From IMG/VR virus record IMGVR_UViG_3300044691_000536, positions 1 to 21,720 of that record: a DNA stretch of 21,720 bases; one strand, given 5' to 3'. This stretch comes from a virus. Shown piece by piece: positions 1-6,343 of this stretch (the stretch's first letter is position 1; each line of letters opens with the position of its first letter). Both the position numbers and the translations under genes were made by a program. Below the pieces are notes generated by a model. It saw only the letters and a program-made list of their open reading frames with translations, was not told the DNA's origin and did no database searches.

Positions 1-2
1 CC

Positions 3-305
3 GTGACGTTTGCCGAAACCTTCCGTGACATTGTGCTGCCTGACCTGGAGTGCATGGCCAAAGAATACGGCTATTTCGTCGCGTCCGAGGAAGTAGACTT
101 CGACGACGCGTATCAGCAAATCATGGCCCACGCCACGCTACGCGGCGCCAATCTATTACCTGACCATCTGTATTTCGGCCTACGCGATCTGATCTCCCTC
201 CGTATCCTGGAGGAAGTCGAAGCATCATTCAAACGCGGAAGGGATGCCTGGGAGGATATCCAGGCACAACGCGCTAGGCATCTGCTATGCCAGCAGACAA
301 CATAG
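3..305 (+). CDS. Hypothetical protein, possibly 5'-truncated
   Basis: A 100-residue acidic, mostly helical-looking protein reading from a GTG at the very left edge, so the true start may lie outside the window. I do not recognise a family, and there is no membrane segment or catalytic motif. Its last codons overlap the start of the RepA-type ATPase (ATG at 287) by 19 bases, which suggests translational coupling and a role in the same early or replication operon. The reading frame is open throughout and precedes a convincing gene on the same strand. Confidence 0.55.
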   Translation: MTFAETFRDIVLPDLECMAKEYGYFVASEEVDFDDAYQQIMAHATLRGANLLPDHLYFGLRDLISLRILEEVEASFKRGRDAWEDIQAQRARHLLCQQTT

Positions 306-1591
306 ATTGGTGGACCCAGAAGGCAGATCCATCATCCCCTCCTCCCGCCACATCGGAGGAGGATTACGGTGTCGAGAACGTTGTCTCCATGCCGGCCGCC
401 AAGCGTCCCTATACCAATGGCCACGCCGTTGCCGATGCGCCAGCCCGTCTACCCGCTCTCTGGACGCTAACCGAACCGTGGCTAGTCGCCGACATACCGC
501 GGCGCCCGTGGATCGCCCGCGGCTATCTCATGCGCGGCGCCATCACGGTGCTCTCTGGCCCTCCATCCGCCGGTAAATCAAGCCTGGCAGTCGCATGGGC
601 TGCAGCGCTGGCTGTTGGGTCATCATTCCACCGGATGAGAGTTTCATCCCCTCTGAGGGTTGCAACTTACAACGTCGAGGATGACCTGGACGAACAGAAG
701 CGCCGGTTCTCTGCTCTCCTGTCGATGATGGAACTCGTGCCTTCCACTCTTGCCGGCAACCTTGCAATTATCGGCCCATCTCAGGTCGGCACCCTCTTGC
801 ATTCCGGCATCGACGGAGGCCGCGTTGTCAGGACGGATGTCATGGAGCGGTTGTGCGAGTTCATCGACGAGTTCAAGCCCGACGTGCTCTTTCTTGATCC
901 ATTTGTGGAACTCCATTCAGCCGAGGAGAACGACAACACCGCCATCCGTGGCGTCCTGGCGGCATTTCGCAGTATAGCGACCCATTACGCCATCTCAGTG
1001 GTCATCCTTCACCATTCCAGGAAGGGCCTGAACTCCCCCGGCGACCCAGACAGCCTGAGAGGCGCGTCCGCAATTGTGGGCGCAGCCCGTATCGCCCTCA
1101 CGGTCAATATTATGACCCCCGACGAAGCAAAGGAGTTCAAGATATCGGAGCGTCGCCGCCGCGATTTTTTCCGGCTTGACACCGCCAAGAGCAACTATGC
1201 CCCAATCGAAGATGCCGAGTGGTTCGAGCGGCACGAGGTCAAACTTTTGAACGGACCAGATGGTTCGGATGGAGATGGTGTTGCCGCGGCCTGGCCATGG
1301 AAGCCTCCCGGGTTGGGTGAATTGACACCATCCTCCGTCAACCGCGTCCTGGACATCATCGCGGCTGGTAGCGATGGCGTCCCATTTGCGCCCTCTATGA
1401 CCGGCAAGAATAACCATCGATGGGTCGGGCTCGTCATTATGGAGCACCTATCGTGCACGGACGCGAGAGCAAAAACACTCCTTTTGGAGTGGTTCGACAG
1501 CGGCGTCCTGGCCAAAGAGACCTACTTTGACCCCTCTCAAAGAAAGGATAGGATCGGCGTTTCGGTCGTCGATTCGTTACGTCCAGCATGA
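287..1591 (+). CDS. RepA-type P-loop ATPase (AAA_25 / RecA-fold, replicative helicase-like)
   Basis: This 434-residue protein has a RecA-fold ATPase core of the kind found in plasmid RepA helicases and phage replication ATPases. Walker A is GPPSAGKSS at residues 91-99 (Lys97, Ser98). Walker B is DVLFLDPF with Asp204. A conserved VVILHHSRKG strand near residue 238 resembles the sensor/H4 region of RepA-like proteins. The N-terminal 55 residues look disordered, and the C-terminal part from about 340 resembles a winged-helix region. Role by family: ATP-driven unwinding or loading of replication proteins at an origin. The iteron-like repeats immediately downstream support that. ATG 287 overlaps the preceding gene. 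Exact family not proven. Confidence 0.85.
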   Translation: MPADNIDWWTQKADPSSPPPATSEEDYGVENVVSMPAAKRPYTNGHAVADAPARLPALWTLTEPWLVADIPRRPWIARGYLMRGAITVLSGPPSAGKSSLAVAWAAALAVGSSFHRMRVSSPLRVATYNVEDDLDEQKRRFSALLSMMELVPSTLAGNLAIIGPSQVGTLLHSGIDGGRVVRTDVMERLCEFIDEFKPDVLFLDPFVELHSAEENDNTAIRGVLAAFRSIATHYAISVVILHHSRKGLNSPGDPDSLRGASAIVGAARIALTVNIMTPDEAKEFKISERRRRDFFRLDTAKSNYAPIEDAEWFERHEVKLLNGPDGSDGDGVAAAWPWKPPGLGELTPSSVNRVLDIIAAGSDGVPFAPSMTGKNNHRWVGLVIMEHLSCTDARAKTLLLEWFDSGVLAKETYFDPSQRKDRIGVSVVDSLRPA

Positions 1592-1605
1592 TCCATCTAA
1601 AAATT

Positions 1606-1764
1606 AACTGGCGCAACCATGGCGCAAAACTGGCGCAGAAAAATCCCCGGAGGACCGGCTTTGCGCCAGTTCAGCCCCCCTTAGAAAGGGGGGCTGGAAT
1701 AGACTGGCGCAGAGCTAAGCCGGTCCGTAGGGAAACTGGCGCAACCATGGCGCAGACTGGCGCA
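1606..1764 (+). repeat. Iteron-like ACTGGCGCA repeat array, putative phage origin
   Basis: The 9-mer ACTGGCGCA occurs five times on the plus strand (1607-1615, 1629-1637, 1703-1711, 1735-1743, 1756-1764) and once inverted (1662-1670). Two further TGGCGCA cores lie at 1620-1626 and 1748-1754. A 21-base unit is repeated exactly at 1606-1626 and 1734-1754. The block starts 15 bases after the RepA-type ATPase gene. Clusters of short direct repeats next to a replication protein gene are typical of iteron origins; that function is inferred. Confidence 0.65.
1652..1726. repeat. Three nested inverted repeats (extended hairpin/cruciform) inside the repeat array
   Basis: Three perfect 9-bp arms nest inside one another: GGACCGGCT (1652-1660) with AGCCGGTCC (1718-1726); TGCGCCAGT (1662-1670) with ACTGGCGCA (1703-1711); CAGCCCCCC (1672-1680) with GGGGGGCTG (1688-1696), loop TTAGAAA. 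The left arm has 1-base spacers and the right arm 6-base spacers, giving a stem with regular one-sided bulges. There is no trailing T tract, so it is not a simple terminator. A structured origin element or a protein-binding site is more likely. Confidence 0.7.
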
Positions 1765-1778
1765 AGTGGGGTCCGGCC

Positions 1779-2168
1779 ATGACCCCACCCGACGAACTTA
1801 CCCGCCTCCGCTCCGCCATGGCGCTGATCCTTGACGCCAGCGACCTAGCCGAAGTGAGCGCGATCGCGCTCAAAGCTTTGGAACCACCACCACCACCCAA
1901 GCCGCCCCGGGAATACGAGGAGGCGCGGACGCTAGCCGATCTGGACCATAATGCGTGGCGAATCGTGGCCCGGCAGACCGATGAAAAGCATGGCTACATC
2001 ATCCCGTACAACGAGATCGACACGTTCCGCCGCCTCCGCGCCGAGGGGCTGATAACGTCGGCTCAGGCGCGCCGCGGGGCTCAGACCTTGATCCTCGCCA
2101 GGCTGCTGCGGAGCGTGCCAGAGGCCAGGCCAACGCCGCGGCGGCGGACTTCGGTGGCCGCGCCATGA
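1779..2168 (+). CDS. Hypothetical protein with proline-rich linker
   Basis: A 129-residue protein with no family I recognise. Residues 1-33 look helical, then comes a PPPPPKPP linker, a central region (about 42-110) that could be a small helical DNA-binding domain, and an arginine-rich tail. It follows the putative origin and its stop overlaps the ATG of the DUF6456-like gene (ATGA at 2165-2168), indicating coupled translation. Position and basic tail suggest a replication accessory protein, but that is inference. No clear Shine-Dalgarno sequence precedes the ATG. Confidence 0.6.
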   Translation: MTPPDELTRLRSAMALILDASDLAEVSAIALKALEPPPPPKPPREYEEARTLADLDHNAWRIVARQTDEKHGYIIPYNEIDTFRRLRAEGLITSAQARRGAQTLILARLLRSVPEARPTPRRRTSVAAP

Positions 2169-2857
2169 GCCGCAGCGTCGCCCAACGCGAGGCTGCCATG
2201 AGCCGCAAGCGCCGCCAGCGCGACCGTGAGCGAGCAGCCGCGCGTCTGTCCGCCGCAGCCAAGGCGGCCCGCCAGGAGGCCAGTGACGAGCACCTGGCGC
2301 CGGCTGTCATGCGCCACACCATCACATCGACGGAGGGCTACATGCTGACCGGACCCCGTGTGCGGATTATCAACGGGAGGCCAGAGCGAACCAATGCGCT
2401 GGAGATGGAGATCGGACTTAAAAACCCCGAGTTCACGGTCATGCGACGGTGGGCGGCTAAAGAGTTCATGCTCGACTGGGACGATGTTGGCGCTGGAGTG
2501 AATGTGGCTGCCGTGGATTATCTGCGCTCCAGCGGGGGCACAGGAGGCGATGGAGGCCATCGGGCACTTATGGAGCAGGTTCAGGCCAGGGCGAGGCTGG
2601 AAGGCGCCATGGCCATGCTGGGAGCGTTTGCGCCTGGGGTGTGCCGCGTAGTGCTGGACCGCGTGCCGATCTCGGTGTGGGTGCAAGAGGGCGAGCCAGC
2701 CTGCACCGTCCGGGAGGGCGTAGCGTGGCTTATGCTGGCGCTGGATCGGTTGGTGCTTTTCTACGATCCCCCATCGTCTAAGCGGGTGGTTATTCGAACA
2801 ATTGGGCCGCCGCGAGCGGATTATACAACGGAGGTTGGTGATGAGCGGCGTGAGTAG
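2165..2857 (+). CDS. DUF6456-like protein (putative replication/regulatory accessory)
   Basis: A 230-residue protein with a very basic N terminus (Arg/Lys/Ala-rich, residues 1-45) that would bind nucleic acid. Its C-terminal half (about 145-205) matches my memory of the DUF6456 pattern of alphaproteobacterial phage and chromosomal proteins: a helix, then LGxxxPGVCRVVLD, then a charged loop, then a VAWLMLALDRLVLFYD helix. The function of that family is not established. It overlaps the previous gene by four bases (ATGA) and its end overlaps the next small gene by 17 bases, so the genes are probably co-translated. Family call is tentative. Confidence 0.65.
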   Translation: MSRSVAQREAAMSRKRRQRDRERAAARLSAAAKAARQEASDEHLAPAVMRHTITSTEGYMLTGPRVRIINGRPERTNALEMEIGLKNPEFTVMRRWAAKEFMLDWDDVGAGVNVAAVDYLRSSGGTGGDGGHRALMEQVQARARLEGAMAMLGAFAPGVCRVVLDRVPISVWVQEGEPACTVREGVAWLMLALDRLVLFYDPPSSKRVVIRTIGPPRADYTTEVGDERRE

Positions 2858-3005
2858 ATTTATAGCAGGCGCAATCGTGGGTTGTGTGGTTACCCCCGCC
2901 ACGTATTTTCTTGGGTTTGAGATAACGTGGAAGTTATGCCTATTGCTCTTCATCGCAATGTGGGCTGCCGGCATTGCTGATTCGATCTGCAGGCGACATG
3001 GGTGA
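2841..3005 (+). CDS. Small two-helix membrane protein
   Basis: A 54-residue protein. I chose ATG 2841 over an upstream GTG because GGAGG (2830-2834) lies 6 bases before it. Two hydrophobic stretches (about residues 7-24 and 29-46) should span the membrane, followed by a short basic tail. It overlaps the end of the DUF6456-like gene. Function unknown. Tiny two-helix proteins in phages can be holins or superinfection factors, but nothing specific here supports either. Confidence 0.6.
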   Translation: MSGVSRFIAGAIVGCVVTPATYFLGFEITWKLCLLLFIAMWAAGIADSICRRHG

Positions 3006-3020
3006 TGAGCATGGTTGAGC

Positions 3021-3218
3021 ATGAGTGTTTATAATCCGACTAAGCTATCGATAGGCTTTACCTGGATTATGCTGGCCATAGGTTTGGTGGGGGTCGTGAT
3101 TGGTTTGGTCAATGATGTACCGGCTTGGCTGATGCTGATTGCGGGTTGGGTTTGCGGCGGCCTAAGCGTATTCGCTGTGTTCGAGACCCGGGTATTATGC
3201 GACGGAGGTTGGGGATGA
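3021..3218 (+). CDS. Small two-helix membrane protein
   Basis: A 65-residue protein with two strongly hydrophobic segments (about 10-31 and 36-55) separated by a short NDVPAW loop, so probably an inner-membrane hairpin. ATG 3021 is the likely start; an in-frame TTG at 3015 is possible. Its stop overlaps the next gene (ATGA at 3215-3218). It follows another small membrane protein by 15 bases, so the two may act as a pair. No family recognised. Confidence 0.6.
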   Translation: MSVYNPTKLSIGFTWIMLAIGLVGVVIGLVNDVPAWLMLIAGWVCGGLSVFAVFETRVLCDGGWG

Positions 3219-3424
3219 GTTTGGTTGAACGAGTGGCGCGGGCGCTAGCAGCGGCCGCAGGCGACGATCCGAACCGATATTGGGGTGAATATCAGGACGA
3301 TGCCCGTGCCGCGATTGCTGCGATGCGGGAGCCGACCGAGGCGATGGTCAATGTTCTCCGAAACACAGAGCATGGCATACTCGACGATTGGCATGCTATG
3401 ATAGACGCAGCGCTCGCCGAATGA
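3215..3424 (+). CDS. Small conserved phage protein (ARAAIAAMREPTEAMV type)
   Basis: A 69-residue soluble protein. The start is ATG 3215, with GGAGG at 3204-3208 and an ATGA overlap with the upstream gene. The pattern 'VARALAAAAG...YQDDARAAIAAMREPTEAMV' is, to my memory, very common among small uncharacterised proteins of alphaproteobacterial phages. The length is normal for that group. No enzymatic motif is visible and its function is unknown. Confidence 0.7.
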   Translation: MSLVERVARALAAAAGDDPNRYWGEYQDDARAAIAAMREPTEAMVNVLRNTEHGILDDWHAMIDAALAE

Positions 3425-3560
3425 TCCCCATTGACGTGTGACTTTCAATATGCCAACATACATCAGGCTGGACTTGTCGTGCCATGGGCGTGATGTGTCT
3501 GAGTTTCCCCCAAATTGTGCGGATGTTCCCATGACCTCATCAAGAGATGAAGAGGCTATT

Positions 3561-3806
3561 ATGGATGCGATTGATCGTGTGACGCTGGCGGAGCTAGCCC
3601 AGCTTCGGGCGGAACCTTACGATCCGCCGGCAACGCTTGACGCAGAGCCCATGGCTGATCAACAGCGTGAGGTGCTGCAACGCGGTGGATTCCGCCATAT
3701 CAATTTTGTGGTGGAGGTGAGGGACATAGAAAACGCGGCCGCTCCGTTCCCCGTCCGCGCGCTGCGCCACCAGCGCCAGGCAATCGGGCTGTTCGTGCCG
3801 CGATGA
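3561..3806 (+). CDS. Small hypothetical protein
   Basis: An 81-residue protein from ATG 3561, chosen because AGAGG (3551-3555) lies 5 bases upstream. The same frame stays open back to a GTG at 3438 (122 residues), and ATGs at 3450 and 3531 are alternatives. No domain recognised. The central 'VLQRGGFRHINFVVEVRD' segment looks like an amphipathic strand-helix unit. It is the last gene before the inverted repeat that precedes the terminase small subunit. Only moderate support. Confidence 0.4.
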   Translation: MDAIDRVTLAELAQLRAEPYDPPATLDAEPMADQQREVLQRGGFRHINFVVEVRDIENAAAPFPVRALRHQRQAIGLFVPR

Positions 3807-3813
3807 GCTGGCA

Positions 3814-3869
3814 GATTTTTCCGCCGGAAACCGGTTCATTTGCTTCCTTAATAAGGCGGCGGAAAAATC
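3814..3869. repeat. 13-bp inverted repeat upstream of terminase small subunit
   Basis: GATTTTTCCGCCG (3814-3826) is exactly complementary to CGGCGGAAAAATC (3857-3869), with a 30-base spacer that itself contains the palindrome AACCGGTT (3829-3836) and CCTTA-A-TAAGG (3846-3856). No T tract follows on either strand, so it is a poor intrinsic terminator. Being 78 bases upstream of terS, it could be a cos/pac-type packaging site or an operator. Confidence 0.6.
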
Positions 3870-3946
3870 AATGTAGGTTGTGGGCAGCAGTTTTTTCTAT
3901 TGCGATTATTTCAGCGTTCCTCGTGAGCATCTTCCGGTGAATTTTG

Positions 3947-4390
3947 ATGAAAGGTCGGCCAAGCTCATACAGCGAGGAGACGGCAGACGAAATATGCCGT
4001 CGATTGGCGGATGGGGAAAGTCTGCGCTCGATCTGTCGTGATGATAGGATGCCTACCGAGGCATGCGTTCGCGGATGGGCGATAGATGATCGAGAAGGAT
4101 TTAGTTCGCAATACGCGCGAGCCAAAGAAGTACAGTTCTCTGCTATGGCAGACGAACTAATTGATATTGCCGACGATGGCCGTAATGACTGGATGGCTCG
4201 CCCTGGTAACGCCACGATTGGCTACGAACTAAACGGCGAGCATGTTCAGCGGTCTAGATTGCGGTCTGATACTCGCAAGTGGTTGTTGTCTAAGTGCTTG
4301 CCTAAGGTCTACGGCGACAAGATCAACGCAGATGTCTCAGTTGACGGTGGAGTTACCATCAAGATCGTGGGCGGACTGCCGGAGGATTGA
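3947..4390 (+). CDS. terS: Terminase small subunit
   Basis: A 147-residue protein of the Sf6-like small terminase family, which recognises phage DNA at the packaging initiation site and hands it to the large subunit. The N terminus (about 8-55) is a helix-turn-helix with the typical 'ETADEICRRLADGESLRSICRDD..MP' pattern. It is followed by the 'YARAKEVQFSAMADELIDIADD' oligomerisation helices and a 'KWLLSKCLPKVYGDK' segment common in this family. ATG 3947 is chosen; a TTG lies one codon upstream. Unusually, the large subunit gene is about 5.9 kb away rather than adjacent. Confidence 0.9.
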   Translation: MKGRPSSYSEETADEICRRLADGESLRSICRDDRMPTEACVRGWAIDDREGFSSQYARAKEVQFSAMADELIDIADDGRNDWMARPGNATIGYELNGEHVQRSRLRSDTRKWLLSKCLPKVYGDKINADVSVDGGVTIKIVGGLPED

Positions 4391-4415
4391 GCGGCTCACA
4401 CTGTAAGGGCGCTAG

Positions 4416-4520
4416 ATGCGGAAGGCTGGCGGGTTAACCAGAGGGATACAGGTCACCCTCGAAGTCAGCACTGTGAGGCTGCAAATGCTTCTGCCCATGC
4501 ATACCAGATTGCACCCCTAA
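4416..4520 (+). CDS. Possible 34-residue leader ORF before the Ig-like fibre protein
   Basis: An ATG with AAGGG 8 bases upstream opens a 34-codon basic frame that ends in CCC-TAA one base before the TTG of the next gene. A +1 slip from CCC to CCT at this stop would join it to the Ig-like protein, which has no ATG or good ribosome site of its own. It could equally be non-coding; no protein family is recognised. Confidence 0.25.
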   Translation: MRKAGGLTRGIQVTLEVSTVRLQMLLPMHTRLHP

Positions 4521-4521
4521 G

Positions 4522-5649
4522 TTGCCCACTGGCACCATCATAATCGGCACGATCGGCACGCAGACTGAAGGCGTGCCGTTCACAGTAGCTGGCACTTACG
4601 CGATGTCCGGAGGTTCGTTCGTCGAGCAACTCGTATACAAAGACAATGCCGGAACGAACATACCAATTACATCGCCGGTCATTAACCTCCATACCGCAAC
4701 CTGGACGCTAAACCATCCCGGCCTGGCAGCGGGAACGCACACCGTATCGCTCCGCGACAAACTGACCGGTGCGACGGTTGTGTCGAACTCATTCACGGTC
4801 TTGCCGAAGCCGGCCCTGACGATCAGCCCGATTCCCTCAGAGGCCCCAGGCGCCACGTTCACGCTGTCTGGGTCGTATGCCAACTTCCCCGCGGGCGCCC
4901 CGGCGCTTACATACACCATTGACGGCGGTGCCCCTCAAACCGTTACGGTGGTCTCGGGAGGGACATTCTCGACGCCAGCTACGGCGCCCACGGCGTTGGG
5001 CCAACACAGCGCCGTGGTGTCTGCTTCTGGTACCGCGTCTCCGGTAGCTCTATTCACGGTAGCGTCGGTCGCCAAGTCGATATCGTTCTCGATACCTGCC
5101 AATCTTGCTCCGGGGCAGGCGTTCACGTTCTCCGGCTCGATCTCCGGCTACACGACCATTCCAGGCATTACCTACTCTATCGACGGCCTGACACCGGTCT
5201 TGATCACTGGTGTCACGCTGACCGGGTGGTCGATGTCGATTACGGCGCCGGGCTCGGCTGGTAGCCATACGATCACAGTTACCGATGGTACGATCTCGAC
5301 GCCAGTATCGTTCACGGTTGTTGCCACCCCGAAAACCATTGCACCAGCGCAGCCGTCTGGTGTTCTGGCTGGCACTGCATTCACCGACACTGGGACGCTT
5401 GCTGGCTACACAACAATCCCAGTCCTGACATACTCGCTCGACGGCGGCGCGCCGGTAACGATGACCGGCGTCTCTGTCACCGGTTGGGCAACGTCTATCA
5501 CCATCGCGACGACTGGTTCTCATACGCTTGTCGTCTCAGACGCCTTTGGCACAACGCCGGGATCGACGACCTTTACGGTCGCAGCAGCTACGCCACCCGC
5601 GGTGACGTGGAACCCGTCCGACAAGGCGTCGTTCATCACGTTGACCTAA
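4522..5649 (+). CDS. Tail-fibre part 1: four Ig-like repeats
   Basis: A 375-residue protein built of four bacterial/phage Ig-like beta-sandwich repeats at roughly residues 1-95, 96-182, 183-268 and 269-355. The signature in repeats 3 and 4 is 'G.F..SG...GYTTIP..TYS.DG..PV..TGV..TGW'. Such repeats decorate phage fibres and bind carbohydrate or extend the adhesin. The C terminus 'WNPSDKASFITLT' resembles the lead-in normally found just before SPRY domains, and an SPRY-like protein begins 4 bases later in another frame. The start is uncertain: TTG 4522 has no Shine-Dalgarno and the upstream frame closes at 4474 without an ATG. Probably virion tail fibre. Confidence 0.8.
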   Translation: MPTGTIIIGTIGTQTEGVPFTVAGTYAMSGGSFVEQLVYKDNAGTNIPITSPVINLHTATWTLNHPGLAAGTHTVSLRDKLTGATVVSNSFTVLPKPALTISPIPSEAPGATFTLSGSYANFPAGAPALTYTIDGGAPQTVTVVSGGTFSTPATAPTALGQHSAVVSASGTASPVALFTVASVAKSISFSIPANLAPGQAFTFSGSISGYTTIPGITYSIDGLTPVLITGVTLTGWSMSITAPGSAGSHTITVTDGTISTPVSFTVVATPKTIAPAQPSGVLAGTAFTDTGTLAGYTTIPVLTYSLDGGAPVTMTGVSVTGWATSITIATTGSHTLVVSDAFGTTPGSTTFTVAAATPPAVTWNPSDKASFITLT

Positions 5650-5653
5650 GAAA

Positions 5654-6343
5654 ATGCCGTCAAATTCCCCGTTCTCTGCTGAATTTAGTCCGGATTTTGG
5701 TTTCACCGTGAATAATACCGCCACAGCAACCGGGAGTGCAACGATCGGTGCGCAACCGCAGGCTGTCCGCGCGACGGCGCCGATAAACATCACCAATAAA
5801 CCGGTGGTGTGGGAAGTTACACTCGTTACCCTGACACAGAATTATGCGATTGGCATGGCGGATAGCACCTACAATTTGCTGTCGGCTGGGGGCCTTGGAT
5901 TTGACGCCGTTTCCATCGGCGTCTATCCATTATCAGGGTCACATGCGGCGCAATCGGTATTTTATAATAGCTTGCAGCTCACCGCAGGGAATGGAGTTTC
6001 AAGCGCGAATGGCGATATTGTGTCGCTTGCGGCCAACGGGAAGAGCTTCTTTTTCTCTACCCCGTCCATGCGTGCGACCGCTGGCGTGGCCTGGAACAAC
6101 TCGACGACGGCGGACCCGGTGACTAATGTTGGCGGACTAGCATTCTCCGGCTCGCCAAATCTTCCTTATTATCCGGCGTTCAGTGAGCAGGAATCACCCG
6201 GTTCCGTTACTCTCAATGACGGAACTACGGCGTTCAGTACTTTCCTCACGAGCTATCAGACGGCGCATTCTGGTGCGACCATCTCGCTTGGGGCGCAGGC
6301 TTCGTTACCATCGACAAAGACTATCACCCCGAACCCTCCATGA
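5654..6343 (+). CDS. Tail-fibre part 2: SPRY-like (B30.2-type) domain
   Basis: A 229-residue, beta-rich protein with a pattern like the SPRY/concanavalin fold: 'AVRATAPI..TNKPVVWEVTLVTL..NYAIGMAD', then 'VFYNSLQL', 'GDIVSLAANGKSFFFS' and a late 'GVAWNN'. SPRY domains are protein or glycan recognition modules. It ends in KTITPNPP, which corresponds to the first strand of the Ig repeats (KTIAPAQP in part 1), and the rest of that Ig domain continues in the next frame. The stop overlaps the next ATG (ATGA at 6340-6343). Together with part 1 it looks like a segment of one formerly continuous fibre. Confidence 0.7.
   Translation: MPSNSPFSAEFSPDFGFTVNNTATATGSATIGAQPQAVRATAPINITNKPVVWEVTLVTLTQNYAIGMADSTYNLLSAGGLGFDAVSIGVYPLSGSHAAQSVFYNSLQLTAGNGVSSANGDIVSLAANGKSFFFSTPSMRATAGVAWNNSTTADPVTNVGGLAFSGSPNLPYYPAFSEQESPGSVTLNDGTTAFSTFLTSYQTAHSGATISLGAQASLPSTKTITPNPP

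Noticed and set aside
1588-1782. 64-codon open frame across the repeat array
   Set aside because: It simply translates the repeated ACTGGCGCA DNA; the nested palindromes explain the sequence better than a protein.
2081-3022. 313-codon minus-strand open frame
   Set aside because: Overlaps plus-strand genes with a recognisable DUF6456-like pattern and proper ribosome sites; composition looks like an antisense shadow.
5050-5523. 157-codon minus-strand open frame
   Set aside because: Extremely Arg/Asp-rich shadow of the repeated Ig-like sequence.
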